Virus record (IMG/VR): IMGVR_UViG_3300043446_005369
Coordinates: 20,376 to 84,375 of that record
DNA length: 64,000 nt
DNA from: a virus
Strand: one strand, 5' to 3'
The position numbers and the translations under genes are program-made. Numbering within the stretch: position 1 is the stretch's first letter; each line of letters begins with the position of its first letter. Positions 7,110 to 15,853 of the stretch are shown here, piece after piece. The notes under the pieces are model-generated. The model worked only from the letters and a program-made list of their open reading frames with translations. It was not told the DNA's origin and searched no databases.

Positions 7110-9288
7110 AAACAATGAGATTAATAAATTCCGTAAGAATTTTTTTGTTTGTTTTTTTATTTTTTAGACTACTCATAAATGCATCTTTAATTTGCCTTTT
7201 AGATGCAGTATCCGAAACAACAAAAGATGTGTCTTGGAATAAAGAACTAGAAGCAATACCAAAATAAGTATGATATCCAGATGTGTCTTTAATTGAACAA
7301 GATTTATTATCTTTCCACTGCTTCATATATTTTTTATATTCTTCTCTATTATCGGCATATCTATTAATAAAGTAAGATCCATCTCTAGAGCAAATAATTC
7401 TAAATCCAATAAAATTGGTATCAGGATACATATCTCTTAAATTATTAAGAAATACTGAGGGTGTTTTATAATAATCTTCTGAAAATTTATAAGTATTACC
7501 AGTTTTTCGATTTCGAAGAAATGTACTAGAAGAAACTTGATTATATCCATTACAAATATGCGTCCCATAAGGAGAAATTGAGTCGATAATATGATACTTA
7601 GGGGGAGAAGCATCCCCATCAGTTAATATAATGCACTGAACCTTCTGTAGTTTATATTTACTCTTAAAAGTAGGAATAATTTCTTGTAATGCTATGATGG
7701 ATTCATTCAAGGGGGTTCCTGATAATCTAAGTTCAGAGGGAATGGGATAACTACTACCTACGTTATAAGCATAAGCTACCCTAAAAATATTTTTCATCAT
7801 ATTATTTAACGTATATGAATTCATTTGACTATTTAAAAAATTCATTAACGAAAATGTACGAGGAATTTCAACTAAACCATTCTTACTTTGATATGCAAAT
7901 TTTTTGTTTCGAAGTGGATAATCATGTGTAAATGCATATACTTCAAATGGAATAGAAACTTTCTTACAAAACCAAATAAGATTAAATAATTGCTTAATTG
8001 TGTCTAAAATTACGTTAGACATAGATCCTGACCAATCTAAAATAAAAATCAATCCATGATTTTTACCATCAGGTAAAGTTGTAATTTTTTTAAACAAATC
8101 TTCATTGAATTTATATGTATGCAATTTAGAACAATCTAAGATTCCAGTCCTAAAAGTTAATGCTCTAGAATAAGCATTAGCAGCTTTTTTCGATTCAAAC
8201 TCTTTCACAAGAAAATTAACTTCCTTTTGGGAAGACTGTTTAAATTCTTTAAATTGCGCATCTGTTCTTTCGAACATTATGGAATCTGTTGTTTTCCAAG
8301 CAGAATCAAAAACTTTGTTTATTTCTTTACATGGAATAATAATTTGATCAATATCTAAAGTGGGCGTTTCCACATATACATTGTAGTTCAAACCTCTAGA
8401 TACTAATTTTTGTATCGCTTGATTTAACTTGTCTACCGTTTTAACATCGTCGGTTGTAGATACCTGTGATCCAGTGCTACTTCCAGGACGAGATTCATTT
8501 GAGTTTTCCCCTGATTTTGATTTATTCGAAGAATTAGTTACCTCGTTATTGTCCCCAATGTTTGAGTTCTCTTTATTGGTAGCCTCAGACGTTGATGATT
8601 CTCCACCCAGTTCTAATTGCTCTTTAGGTATTTCGGTATGCGTAGATTCTTTCCCAGCATTACTATTTTCTTGTGTATCTCCGGTGCAATTTCCAAAGAC
8701 AATAGTATCTAAAGAAGTTGAATTTACTTCTTCATGATTCTGTTTCTTATTGCAATACTCAAAAAGTATCTTAGATGCCTCTAAAACATCATCAAATGTT
8801 TCGCATTGTGCAATTAAATCTATGATTGATTGTTCTTCAGAATTAAAATTTAATTGTAGGTGATTGCCAATTTTGAAATACAAATTTGCTCTATCTGCTA
8901 GACCATACTTGGTGATATCATTTTTACTCAGTTCAAAGAAATCTTTTTCCGCCATTTCTTTATATCCAAGATAAAAAGTCTTAGATAAGCCCCCATATCG
9001 TCTCTTTACAAGTTTTTCAATTCTTGCATCTTCAACAATATTCACATATGAAAGGGGAATTTCATGGTCCTTACACCAATCGTCAGTAGGAGTGTACAAT
9101 GCATGGGCAGCTTCATGACTCAATAGAAGATCATAAATTTCATTTGACGCCCTTTCCCACATTGGCAGCGTAAGAACCCTACTTTTTACGTCAAAACATG
9201 CGGTTTCTACGTATCGATGTTCCACAATAATATCCTCAGTCGCCAAAAGACGTGCAAGCATTCCTTTAACTTCAAAGTTAATTCCCAT
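7108..9288 (-). CDS. HExxH metallopeptidase-like protein with a VWA domain (CobT-like)
   Basis: A 726-aa protein in three parts. Residues 1-180 carry a zinc-protease-type HEAAH at 58-62 followed by NIVEDARIEKL (about 83-93), a plausible third-ligand helix. Residues 185-285 are a low-complexity Asn/Ser/Glu linker. Residues 410-700 form a von Willebrand A domain with the MIDAS motif DWSGS at 418-422 and a later ILTDGDAS segment. CobT and MoxR-associated proteins combine VWA domains with an AAA+ partner, and the CobS-like ATPase lies two genes downstream. A joint metal-dependent remodelling or proteolysis role is inference; the substrate is unknown. No signal peptide is seen. Confidence 0.8.
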   Translation of the reverse strand: MGINFEVKGMLARLLATEDIIVEHRYVETACFDVKSRVLTLPMWERASNEIYDLLLSHEAAHALYTPTDDWCKDHEIPLSYVNIVEDARIEKLVKRRYGGLSKTFYLGYKEMAEKDFFELSKNDITKYGLADRANLYFKIGNHLQLNFNSEEQSIIDLIAQCETFDDVLEASKILFEYCNKKQNHEEVNSTSLDTIVFGNCTGDTQENSNAGKESTHTEIPKEQLELGGESSTSEATNKENSNIGDNNEVTNSSNKSKSGENSNESRPGSSTGSQVSTTDDVKTVDKLNQAIQKLVSRGLNYNVYVETPTLDIDQIIIPCKEINKVFDSAWKTTDSIMFERTDAQFKEFKQSSQKEVNFLVKEFESKKAANAYSRALTFRTGILDCSKLHTYKFNEDLFKKITTLPDGKNHGLIFILDWSGSMSNVILDTIKQLFNLIWFCKKVSIPFEVYAFTHDYPLRNKKFAYQSKNGLVEIPRTFSLMNFLNSQMNSYTLNNMMKNIFRVAYAYNVGSSYPIPSELRLSGTPLNESIIALQEIIPTFKSKYKLQKVQCIILTDGDASPPKYHIIDSISPYGTHICNGYNQVSSSTFLRNRKTGNTYKFSEDYYKTPSVFLNNLRDMYPDTNFIGFRIICSRDGSYFINRYADNREEYKKYMKQWKDNKSCSIKDTSGYHTYFGIASSSLFQDTSFVVSDTASKRQIKDAFMSSLKNKKTNKKILTEFINLIV

Positions 9289-9320
9289 AAATCTGTGTGT
9301 GAAAGAATAGTATCATACAC

Positions 9321-9345
9321 AAAAAGAGGGCACATAGGCCCTCTT
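9321..9345 (-). terminator. Intrinsic terminator after the 590-aa gene
   Basis: On the minus strand AAGAGGGC and GCCCTCTT form a perfect 8-bp stem with a 6-base loop followed by TTTG. It lies about 30 bases beyond the stop of the 590-aa gene and ahead of the VWA gene. Confidence 0.82.
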
Positions 9346-9373
9346 GGTGGACGGTTTTTAAATTGGTTGAGTA

Positions 9374-11146
9374 TCAATTTGTAGATTTCAAAATTGAATA
9401 CAACCACTCATCACTCATTGAATTGATAATTTCATGTGCAGATTTTTCATCATTTGCATAACCTTCAGATAATAGAGAATACATAATATCTGAATAGAAT
9501 TCCTCTTTAGCCAATTGAGTTGTATATTCACCACTCCCATATTTGAATGTTTTCTTACCAAATTCTCTATTTTTCCTAAATGCATCTTCAAAATCTTTTG
9601 CGGGACCAAGTGCGGCACCACCAACAATCTTTGGGCCAACAATCTTTGAGCCAACATTCAAACGACTACGAATTGTGCCACTTGGATCTTTCGTATTATA
9701 TACATCATATTTTTGCTGTTTTTTATTCATTTGATCTGCACCAAGAATAGCACCTGCGCCAGCCACTGTTGCTGCGGCAGCACCTAAAGCTGGTTTTCTA
9801 GGAATTCCACCTTTCTTTGATGTTGCAGATTGAGATGCCAATCTTTCTAATGTTGGATTTCCACCTGAAGGACCAGTTGCCCTAAATGGAGCACGACCTC
9901 TTGAAGATGTATGACGATATGGAGAATTTGGCTTAGTGCCCCCAAACGTAGGTTGTGTTATTCCACCAGAAGGTTTAGGTGTACCTTTAGGAGCTTTGGC
10001 TATATTCTGTGAATTGGATCTAGCCATCGATTTGCCTGTCGTGCCCCCAAAAGTAGGTTGTGTTATTCCACCAGAAGGTCTAGGTGTACCTTTAGGCATC
10101 TTGGCTAAAGTTTGCGTATTAGATGATGCCATTGATTTACCTACCGATCCAAATTCCGGTTGAGATATATTGCCAGAAGGTTTAGTGGCACCTTTAGGCA
10201 TCTTGGCTAAAGATTGTGTATTAGATGATGCCATTGACTTTCCTGCAGTATTTTTTGCTGCAGGAAGTAATCCTTTTGGTTCTGGTGATGGTTTTGGTAA
10301 AAATCTACCAGGAAGTGGACTAGAAGGACCTTCTCTCGGTAATCCATATTGTTTTGGCTTAGAGCCTTTCATAAATTGCATCCAAGGATCTGCAGCTGCT
10401 CCAGCTACTTTTCTAGCTGCAGGGGCGACTTTTTGACCAACATTTTTAACTGTACTTGCAATCGGCGCTGCAGCTCTAGATACCCCGGATATTGCTTTTG
10501 ATACTGGCAATCCGGCCATTTGTGCTACCCCAAGCATAGTAGCTAAAATTGTAGGATCCGCAGCAGCTCTTTGCGCAATTTTCTGAGGACTAGGACCACC
10601 TGCAGCAGTATGTCTCTCCCATCCCTTTTGCACAAAAGATCCTCCACTGGAAGAAGCTCTCTTCTGGGCAAGCATATCTGCATACTTATTTGGAGCTTCT
10701 GGTGCAGGTGGTTTTCTTGCAGCTCTTGCTTGTTGAATTGCTCTAGTTTGAGTTGCTCTTGCTTGAGGATTTAGAATTTTACCTGTCTTTCCGAATCCAC
10801 CAGGAGTATATCCTTTTTTGGCTAAAGTTTTTGCAGACATTCCTCTAACTGCGGGAGTCACCTTTTTAAGTACTCCGCCGGCAGCCTTTAATCCAGCTTT
10901 TATAAGTCCTGTACTTACTTCTGCAATATAAGATTCATCTAACAATTGTTCTTGATTACAATATTCCAGAATATCATCAATAAATGTATCCGAAAGATCA
11001 TTTTCAATAATCAGACTTGCGAAGTACTCAGATTCTTCTACGTGTTCAAATATATTGAGTTCTTCACAAAAATTTACTATATCCCCGTAAAAACTACTTT
11101 CATCATAACAATATACATCTTGATACGCTTCGTAAAGTGATTTCAT
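9374..11146 (-). CDS. Repeat-containing putative virion protein (590 aa)
   Basis: The N-terminus is MKSLYEAYQDVY followed by an acidic helical region (20-80; NFCEELNIFEHVEE, SDTFIDDILEYCNQEQLLDESYIAE). The central 90-480 region is Ala/Pro/Gly/Lys-rich with three tandem repeats at 302-404. A short hydrophobic Ala/Gly stretch (about 460-475; ALGAAAATVAGAGAILGA) precedes the acidic end (SDIMYSLLSEGYANDEKSAHEIINSMSDEWLYSIL). The ends resemble the 286-aa protein at 6220-7080. A perfect TATAAATA lies 21 bases upstream. I recognise the general style from marine T4-like structural proteins but can assign no function. Confidence 0.68.
   Translation of the reverse strand: MKSLYEAYQDVYCYDESSFYGDIVNFCEELNIFEHVEESEYFASLIIENDLSDTFIDDILEYCNQEQLLDESYIAEVSTGLIKAGLKAAGGVLKKVTPAVRGMSAKTLAKKGYTPGGFGKTGKILNPQARATQTRAIQQARAARKPPAPEAPNKYADMLAQKRASSSGGSFVQKGWERHTAAGGPSPQKIAQRAAADPTILATMLGVAQMAGLPVSKAISGVSRAAAPIASTVKNVGQKVAPAARKVAGAAADPWMQFMKGSKPKQYGLPREGPSSPLPGRFLPKPSPEPKGLLPAAKNTAGKSMASSNTQSLAKMPKGATKPSGNISQPEFGSVGKSMASSNTQTLAKMPKGTPRPSGGITQPTFGGTTGKSMARSNSQNIAKAPKGTPKPSGGITQPTFGGTKPNSPYRHTSSRGRAPFRATGPSGGNPTLERLASQSATSKKGGIPRKPALGAAAATVAGAGAILGADQMNKKQQKYDVYNTKDPSGTIRSRLNVGSKIVGPKIVGGAALGPAKDFEDAFRKNREFGKKTFKYGSGEYTTQLAKEEFYSDIMYSLLSEGYANDEKSAHEIINSMSDEWLYSILKSTN
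9935..10243 (-). repeat. Three tandem repeats of about 34-35 codons
   Basis: Residues 302-335, 336-370 and 371-404 of the 590-aa protein repeat the pattern GKSMA-SNTQ-LAK-PKG-(T/A)-PSG-ITQP-FG. Copies 2 and 3 are most alike; copy 1 has more substitutions. Units are about 102-105 bases. Confidence 0.9.
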
Positions 11147-11166
11147 CTTTAATATCTATTTTTAGA

Positions 11167-11174
11167 TATTTATA
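11167..11174 (-). promoter_or_regulatory. Late promoter TATAAATA upstream of the 590-aa gene
   Basis: Perfect match to the T4 late consensus on the minus strand, 21 bases before the ATG at 11146 and directly after the terminator of the preceding gene. Confidence 0.6.
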
Positions 11175-11203
11175 AAAAAAGCACCCTTTTCGGAGTGCTT
11201 TTT
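11172..11203 (-). terminator. Intrinsic terminator after gp46
   Basis: On the minus strand AAAGCACTCC and AGGGTGCTTT form a stem (one G-T pair) around GAAA, followed by TTTTTTT. It lies between gp46 and the late promoter of the 590-aa gene, separating early and late transcription. Confidence 0.85.
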
Positions 11204-11246
11204 CTTTAGTGCTTGTCGGCGTGCTTTTTCTTTAGTGCTTGTCGGC
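11195..11246 (-). repeat. Two exact 26-base direct repeats in the gp46 downstream region
   Basis: Bases 11195-11220 and 11221-11246 are identical 26-mers, followed by a partial third copy (about 11247-11262). The repeat contains the GTGCTTT arm of the neighbouring terminator hairpin. Confidence 0.9.
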
Positions 11247-11275
11247 GTGCTTTAGCTTGTCGAAGTGCTTGTGGT

Positions 11276-13063
11276 TTAAGTTTTCGTTTTTGTTCCTTTT
11301 TGGAATGTTTTTGCCAATTTGGAAGATTCATCTGAATTTGTGGATTCTACTGAACTAATTATACGAGAAAATCCTTTGATCTTCTCAAACTGTATGACAC
11401 TTCCAAATTTGTCATACAAGTCAGCTTTATGAGAAATAACAAAAATATTAGAATCTTTAATCACATACCGAATAATCTTCAGGAATTCATCCGTTCCAAA
11501 GCTATCAAGAGATCCGTCAAAAACCTCATCGAACAAAAGAATATTACAATTTGCTGAATTTTTAATTCTCGCCAATTCTCTCCAGGCAAATATAAGTGCA
11601 AGATTAATCTTTGCTCTTTCCCCTTCAGAAAAAGAAGAATAGGAAAAATCCTCATGTATAGGAGATTTAATTTTTTCATTAAACTCAGAATCTAATTCAA
11701 AGTTAATATAAAAATCCATCATTCGTAAATATCGATTCACTTGTTGATTAATGAAAGGAAGATACTTTTGAATAATTTTAGTTTTTACTCCATCATCTTT
11801 TAATAAAGAATTTATAAATTCATAATATTTTATATTTTCTTTTTTTGTTAAAAGATCATCATATAACTCTTGAAGTTTTTGTTTAAAATTTTCTAACTTT
11901 TCATGTTCAATATTTCGATTTTTAAGTTGCTCGGTAATTTTTTGAATTTCTTTTTCAAAATCTCGGATCTGTCTTTGATTGGATGATATCCGAGTATTAT
12001 TTTGAGAAATCTCATGATTTAATTTTGTAATTTCCTTTGAAAGATTTAAAAATTTTCCTTCTCTTTCTTGTTCGAGTTTTATTGTATCCTCAAGTTCTTT
12101 AAAACTTGTTTGAAGCTCTTTTGCTTTATTTTGTGAAGTTTCAATTCTATTTAATCTAAAATTTTCATCAATTTCTTGAGTGCATGTAGGGCATACCGAA
12201 TTTTCTGTAAAAAATTTATATTCTTTTGTAATCGTTGTTACTTTTTGTGAAATTTTACCTTTTAAATTTAATAACTTAGAGAGTCTATTAGATGAATTCG
12301 AATATTCTTCTTGTTGTTGTATTAATTTAAGAGATTCCGCTTCTAAACTCACATTATTAGAAAGATATTGGGAAACTTCTTGATCGAGTATTTTAATTTT
12401 GGAATAATTTAATTTTATATTTTCGTTTCCTCTATTTTCTATTTCTTCAATAAAGTTTTTTTGCATCTCAATTTTATCTTTGAGATTTTCTTTATTATTT
12501 TCAAGCAACTTAATTTGTTCACGCTCAAATCGAATTTTTTCTTTTACAAGTCCATTCATTGTGGAAAAAATTCGAATATCTAAAAGATCTTCTATAACTT
12601 CTCTTCGATTTGCAGCAGTAAGTTGCATAAACGGAACAAAATTACTGCTACCTAAAATTACAATTTGCGTAAAAGATTTATAGTTTAATTTTAAAATATT
12701 CTCTTCAAGCAATTTTTGATTAGCTTTATCATCAGATTCTCGATTTAATCGATTTCCATCTATCTCTATGTCAAATATGCTGGGTTTAATTCCTCTACGA
12801 ACTAGATAATTTTTATTATTTACAGAAAAATCTATTTCTACTAAACAATCTTTTTCATTTGTACTATTAATTAGTTGATTTTTATTTACTTTTCTAAAAC
12901 TTTTATTAAAAAGTACAAATGTCAATGCATCCAAAAATGTCGATTTTCCTGATCCATTTACGCCTATAATTAAATTAGTATTGTGTTTTTGAAAATCTAT
13001 TTCAGTGAACTGATTTCCTGTAGAAAGAAAGTTGCGATATCTAATTTTTTTAAATGTAATCAT
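11276..13063 (-). CDS. 46: Recombination endonuclease subunit gp46 (Rad50/SbcC-like)
   Basis: A 595-aa SMC-type ATPase. Walker A is GVNGSGKST at 34-42. Long coiled coils flank the zinc hook CPTC at 291-294. The C-terminal part holds the signature YSSFSEGERAKINLAL and Walker B NILLFDEVFDG. With gp47 it resects DNA ends for recombination-dependent replication. Length is close to T4 gp46 (560 aa). A TTG five codons upstream extends the frame, but the ATG at 13061-13063 (MITFKKIRYRNFLS) matches the family start and overlaps the end of the preceding gene. A terminator follows. Confidence 0.97.
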   Translation of the reverse strand: MITFKKIRYRNFLSTGNQFTEIDFQKHNTNLIIGVNGSGKSTFLDALTFVLFNKSFRKVNKNQLINSTNEKDCLVEIDFSVNNKNYLVRRGIKPSIFDIEIDGNRLNRESDDKANQKLLEENILKLNYKSFTQIVILGSSNFVPFMQLTAANRREVIEDLLDIRIFSTMNGLVKEKIRFEREQIKLLENNKENLKDKIEMQKNFIEEIENRGNENIKLNYSKIKILDQEVSQYLSNNVSLEAESLKLIQQQEEYSNSSNRLSKLLNLKGKISQKVTTITKEYKFFTENSVCPTCTQEIDENFRLNRIETSQNKAKELQTSFKELEDTIKLEQEREGKFLNLSKEITKLNHEISQNNTRISSNQRQIRDFEKEIQKITEQLKNRNIEHEKLENFKQKLQELYDDLLTKKENIKYYEFINSLLKDDGVKTKIIQKYLPFINQQVNRYLRMMDFYINFELDSEFNEKIKSPIHEDFSYSSFSEGERAKINLALIFAWRELARIKNSANCNILLFDEVFDGSLDSFGTDEFLKIIRYVIKDSNIFVISHKADLYDKFGSVIQFEKIKGFSRIISSVESTNSDESSKLAKTFQKGTKTKT

Positions 13064-13064
13064 A

Positions 13065-13334
13065 TTAATTAATAACAATATTTTTAGGTGGTACTACAAT
13101 ATCATCTGGAGTAATTACAACATAATTATAATTATTCATTTTACATGAATTTATAACTAATTCATCATCAACATCTACAACTTCCATTTCTATATTTTCC
13201 TGATCCTCTAGCATTAAAGCATAACGGCTCGCATCATCTTCTTCTTCGAAAAGAAATAAAACTTTTTGGCCATATTGATTTTGTACTGCATATGCACCTT
13301 CTTCTTTTTTATCCTTCAATGCTAGTATAAACAT
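13065..13334 (-). CDS. DUF3110-type conserved protein between gp47 and gp46
   Basis: An 89-aa protein beginning MFILALKDKKEEGAYAVQNQYGQKVLFLFEEEDDASRYALMLED, with VVITPDDIVVPP near the end. The same protein sits between gp47 and gp46 in marine T4-like phages. Its function is unknown; position suggests a link with the gp46/47 nuclease. A TTG start at 13349 would add five residues. The ATG at 13334 is preferred because it follows GTGGAGTA and overlaps the gp47 stop (TAATG). The acidic character and length are typical. Confidence 0.88.
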   Translation of the reverse strand: MFILALKDKKEEGAYAVQNQYGQKVLFLFEEEDDASRYALMLEDQENIEMEVVDVDDELVINSCKMNNYNYVVITPDDIVVPPKNIVIN

Positions 13335-14371
13335 TACTCCACTTCGCAAGACTGTTGATAAAGATCCTGAAAAAGATTTTTAATCGTATTTTTATTTAAA
13401 TCAATTTCAGCATCGTCAATATATCTATTTAAGATTGAAAGTGTATTTTCTTCTTCATAAATTTCAAAATTTTCACTTTCTTGAATTTGGAAATTTTCAA
13501 TAATTTTAAGTTCTTGAACTTTTGAACTATAAAGTTTGTCTATAAATTTTTCAAAAGCTTTAGGATTTGTTTTTTTCTTAACGATAACCTTTACGATTTT
13601 ATTTTCATACTCAGATGTATTGAGCATTTGATGAGGAGTATCTTCGTAATAAAGAATATAAAAAAGTTTGTAAGGATTATTAACTGGAGTATGCTTTAGT
13701 GTTTCTGTATCAAAAATATGAAATCCTCTAGGATCATTCAAATCACTCCAATACATTTCATATGGATTTCCGAGATAATATATCTTACCATCATTTGAAC
13801 GAGTGTGATAATGACCTGAATATACTCTTTCAAATTTATCAAAAATAGATGGGCTTAATCCATGCTCATCCATTACCATATTATGATTTATTTTAAATCC
13901 CTGAAGTTCCAAATGACCCAATACAACTTTTGCTTTTGTATTTTGAATTGCATTCATTGTTTGATTATAATTATTTTCACAAATCCAAGGAATTAATAAT
14001 ACATCTAAATTTTCAATTCGAGTTGTTGTTGGCGAATCATAAACTTTTATATTTGGATAATCCTTAAGTAAAAGAGAAGGAGAATTAATATCGGTAGAAT
14101 TTCGAAGAAAAATATCATGATTACCAACAATCATATGAACATCATACTTAGAAAGCGGATCTAGTACAACTCTTCGAGTCCAATCTAGTCCCCAAAAATC
14201 AATACCTTTACGATTATCAAATGCATCCCCCATATGAATAATTGTATCGATTCCTTCTTTTTCTAAAGTTGGAAAGAAAATATTTTTGTAAAAAAGTTCA
14301 AAATGATCATGCAAATGTCTTGATGATTTTTTTGCCGACCAGTGAGTATCGCTGACCAAACCTATACGCAT
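13334..14371 (-). CDS. 47: Recombination endonuclease subunit gp47 (Mre11/SbcD-like)
   Basis: A 345-aa metallophosphoesterase of the Mre11/SbcD type. The metal-binding motifs appear in order: SDTHW (7-11), GDAFDNR, GNHD, GHLE and GHYHTRS. It is the nuclease partner of gp46 in DNA end processing. Length matches T4 gp47 (339 aa). The start ATG has GAGG upstream at good spacing. It lies in the run gp55-gp47-DUF3110-gp46. Confidence 0.97.
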   Translation of the reverse strand: MRIGLVSDTHWSAKKSSRHLHDHFELFYKNIFFPTLEKEGIDTIIHMGDAFDNRKGIDFWGLDWTRRVVLDPLSKYDVHMIVGNHDIFLRNSTDINSPSLLLKDYPNIKVYDSPTTTRIENLDVLLIPWICENNYNQTMNAIQNTKAKVVLGHLELQGFKINHNMVMDEHGLSPSIFDKFERVYSGHYHTRSNDGKIYYLGNPYEMYWSDLNDPRGFHIFDTETLKHTPVNNPYKLFYILYYEDTPHQMLNTSEYENKIVKVIVKKKTNPKAFEKFIDKLYSSKVQELKIIENFQIQESENFEIYEEENTLSILNRYIDDAEIDLNKNTIKNLFQDLYQQSCEVE

Positions 14372-14380
14372 AATATATCC

Positions 14381-15808
14381 TCAACGATTTCCTCGATATT
14401 GAATAGCATCCTTAATGCTGTTATATTCTGCACTACTTCCTGACAAATGACCATCATCGACTACCATAACTTCATCATACCCACTTCTTTCGATTAACTT
14501 CGTTTTTACTTCTAATTGTTTCTTTTCTTTTTGTATTCTTCTTAAGAATGCATAATGTATGATTTGTGTAAAATATGCAAAGGGGTTTCTAGATTTTTCT
14601 GGATCAAAATTATGAATGTATTGTATACAATTTCCAGTAAGAAGACCATTACCCAAAACAAAAGAATTAGTTTCTGGTTCTTCTAAACAAAATACCTCAT
14701 CTTCACCATACTCTTTGATGTATCTCACCTTTGGTTGATAGTGTTCGGGTTTCGCTAAAGTAATTACATTTAAAGGTTTTCCATTTTTGAATGAGTCATC
14801 ATTTTCTGTTCTTTCAATAATTCTATGACTAATTATATGAAAACCAGCATAAGATGAATAATAAACTAACCATTCTGCAGCATCGGAATTACTAGTACTA
14901 ATTTGTAATCTATTTGTTGAGGTTGTTTTATATCCATCAGCTAACCACCATCCATATATAAATCCAGCGATATATTCTGGGTCAGTTGTAAATGGCAGAT
15001 CTTTAACTAGAGGGTATTTTCCAATATAAAAACAAGGATCACCATTAGCATGTTTTGGGTATGTGGAAGTATATCCAAAATCTGTTAATAATGCAACTAT
15101 TTCATCCTTAACCGAATCTTGTTTACATACCCGGATTCGTGCATATTTATTACCCTGCGATACTACCAAAGGATCCCCATAGGTTACGGATTTATGTCCA
15201 GAACCATCACCGTAAAGAATCCCGTGCAAAACTGCATTCTTATCATAAGTATTTTCTATAGGAGCATTCTGAAGACAATCACCTATTTTTAAATTAGTAA
15301 TGACTTCATTTTTATAATATAAACACCTATTTTTATTTCTCCTAGAGGAAACAAACCATCGATGATTCTCTGTGCATATAACTTTTTGATATACATCTTT
15401 CTCAGGAACATTGAATGATGAAAATCCATATTCATAAAGCATTTGAGTTCCATAAGATTTAACTAATGCTTCTCTCCATTTACCGTCAATACACCTAATT
15501 GTAACTTTCTTATTTACTATCTTTTCGATTTCTATTGGCCCATATTCAATTGTAGGAATAATTGTGGATCTATGAAAACAGTTTTCAACTCCATCAGAAA
15601 TCATATCATCCCTAAACATGTAATTCACAAAATTTGGCTTATAGGACAAATGAGTTGCAATCTTTAAAAAACATTCTCCAAGATAATTCGTAATCTTTGG
15701 CTTAGGTAATTTCTTTTCTTTTGCTTCTTGTAGCTTTGATCTATAAACAATTAATGCTTCTAGTAGCTCTTTATTGTTCACATAATGTTCTGATTTTTTC
15801 TTGGTCAT
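14381..15808 (-). CDS. 55: Late-transcription sigma factor gp55, interrupted by an intein
   Basis: The extein halves read MTKKKSEHYVNNKELLEALI to MISDGVEN, then CIQYIHNFDPEKSRNPFAYFTQIIHYAFLRRIQKEKKQ, the signature of T4-like gp55, which directs host RNA polymerase to TATAAATA-type late promoters. Between them is a 317-residue intein. Without it the protein would be 158 aa, slightly shorter than T4 gp55 (185 aa). An ATG 15 codons upstream (15853) also exists, but it abuts a GGGGG/CCCCC hairpin, so the family-typical MTKKK start is used. The reading frame is intact throughout, so splicing is needed for a normal sigma factor. Confidence 0.93.
   Translation of the reverse strand: MTKKKSEHYVNNKELLEALIVYRSKLQEAKEKKLPKPKITNYLGECFLKIATHLSYKPNFVNYMFRDDMISDGVENCFHRSTIIPTIEYGPIEIEKIVNKKVTIRCIDGKWREALVKSYGTQMLYEYGFSSFNVPEKDVYQKVICTENHRWFVSSRRNKNRCLYYKNEVITNLKIGDCLQNAPIENTYDKNAVLHGILYGDGSGHKSVTYGDPLVVSQGNKYARIRVCKQDSVKDEIVALLTDFGYTSTYPKHANGDPCFYIGKYPLVKDLPFTTDPEYIAGFIYGWWLADGYKTTSTNRLQISTSNSDAAEWLVYYSSYAGFHIISHRIIERTENDDSFKNGKPLNVITLAKPEHYQPKVRYIKEYGEDEVFCLEEPETNSFVLGNGLLTGNCIQYIHNFDPEKSRNPFAYFTQIIHYAFLRRIQKEKKQLEVKTKLIERSGYDEVMVVDDGHLSGSSAEYNSIKDAIQYRGNR
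14630..15580 (-). other. Intein in gp55 (317 aa) with LAGLIDADG-type endonuclease domain
   Basis: Residues 77-393 of gp55. The intein starts with Cys (CFHRSTIIPT) and ends GNGLLTGN before extein Cys. Block B is TENHRW, with Thr three before His. The endonuclease core shows two LAGLIDADG-like motifs, LHGILYGDGSG and IAGFIYGWWLADG. Block F is EVFCLEE. Trp follows the block B His by two residues, Cys occupies the usual Asp site of block F, and Thr precedes Gly-Asn in block G. That is the same W/C/T triplet that defines class 3 inteins, yet Cys1 is present. The penultimate residue is Gly instead of His. Splicing is inferred from intact motifs and frame. Confidence 0.93.
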
Positions 15809-15853
15809 TGAACCTATTACTCTACGCCTGAATGTCCGTAAATTGTAGCACAT

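Noticed and set aside
8429-8737. Plus-strand open frame opposite the VWA gene
   Set aside because: It lies opposite the low-complexity linker; codon pattern is the mirror of the real gene and no plus-strand promoter or ribosome binding site is seen.
15809-15853. ATG giving gp55 a 15-residue N-terminal extension
   Set aside because: It abuts the GGGGG/CCCCC hairpin, lacks a ribosome binding site, and family members begin at MTKKK-like sequence.
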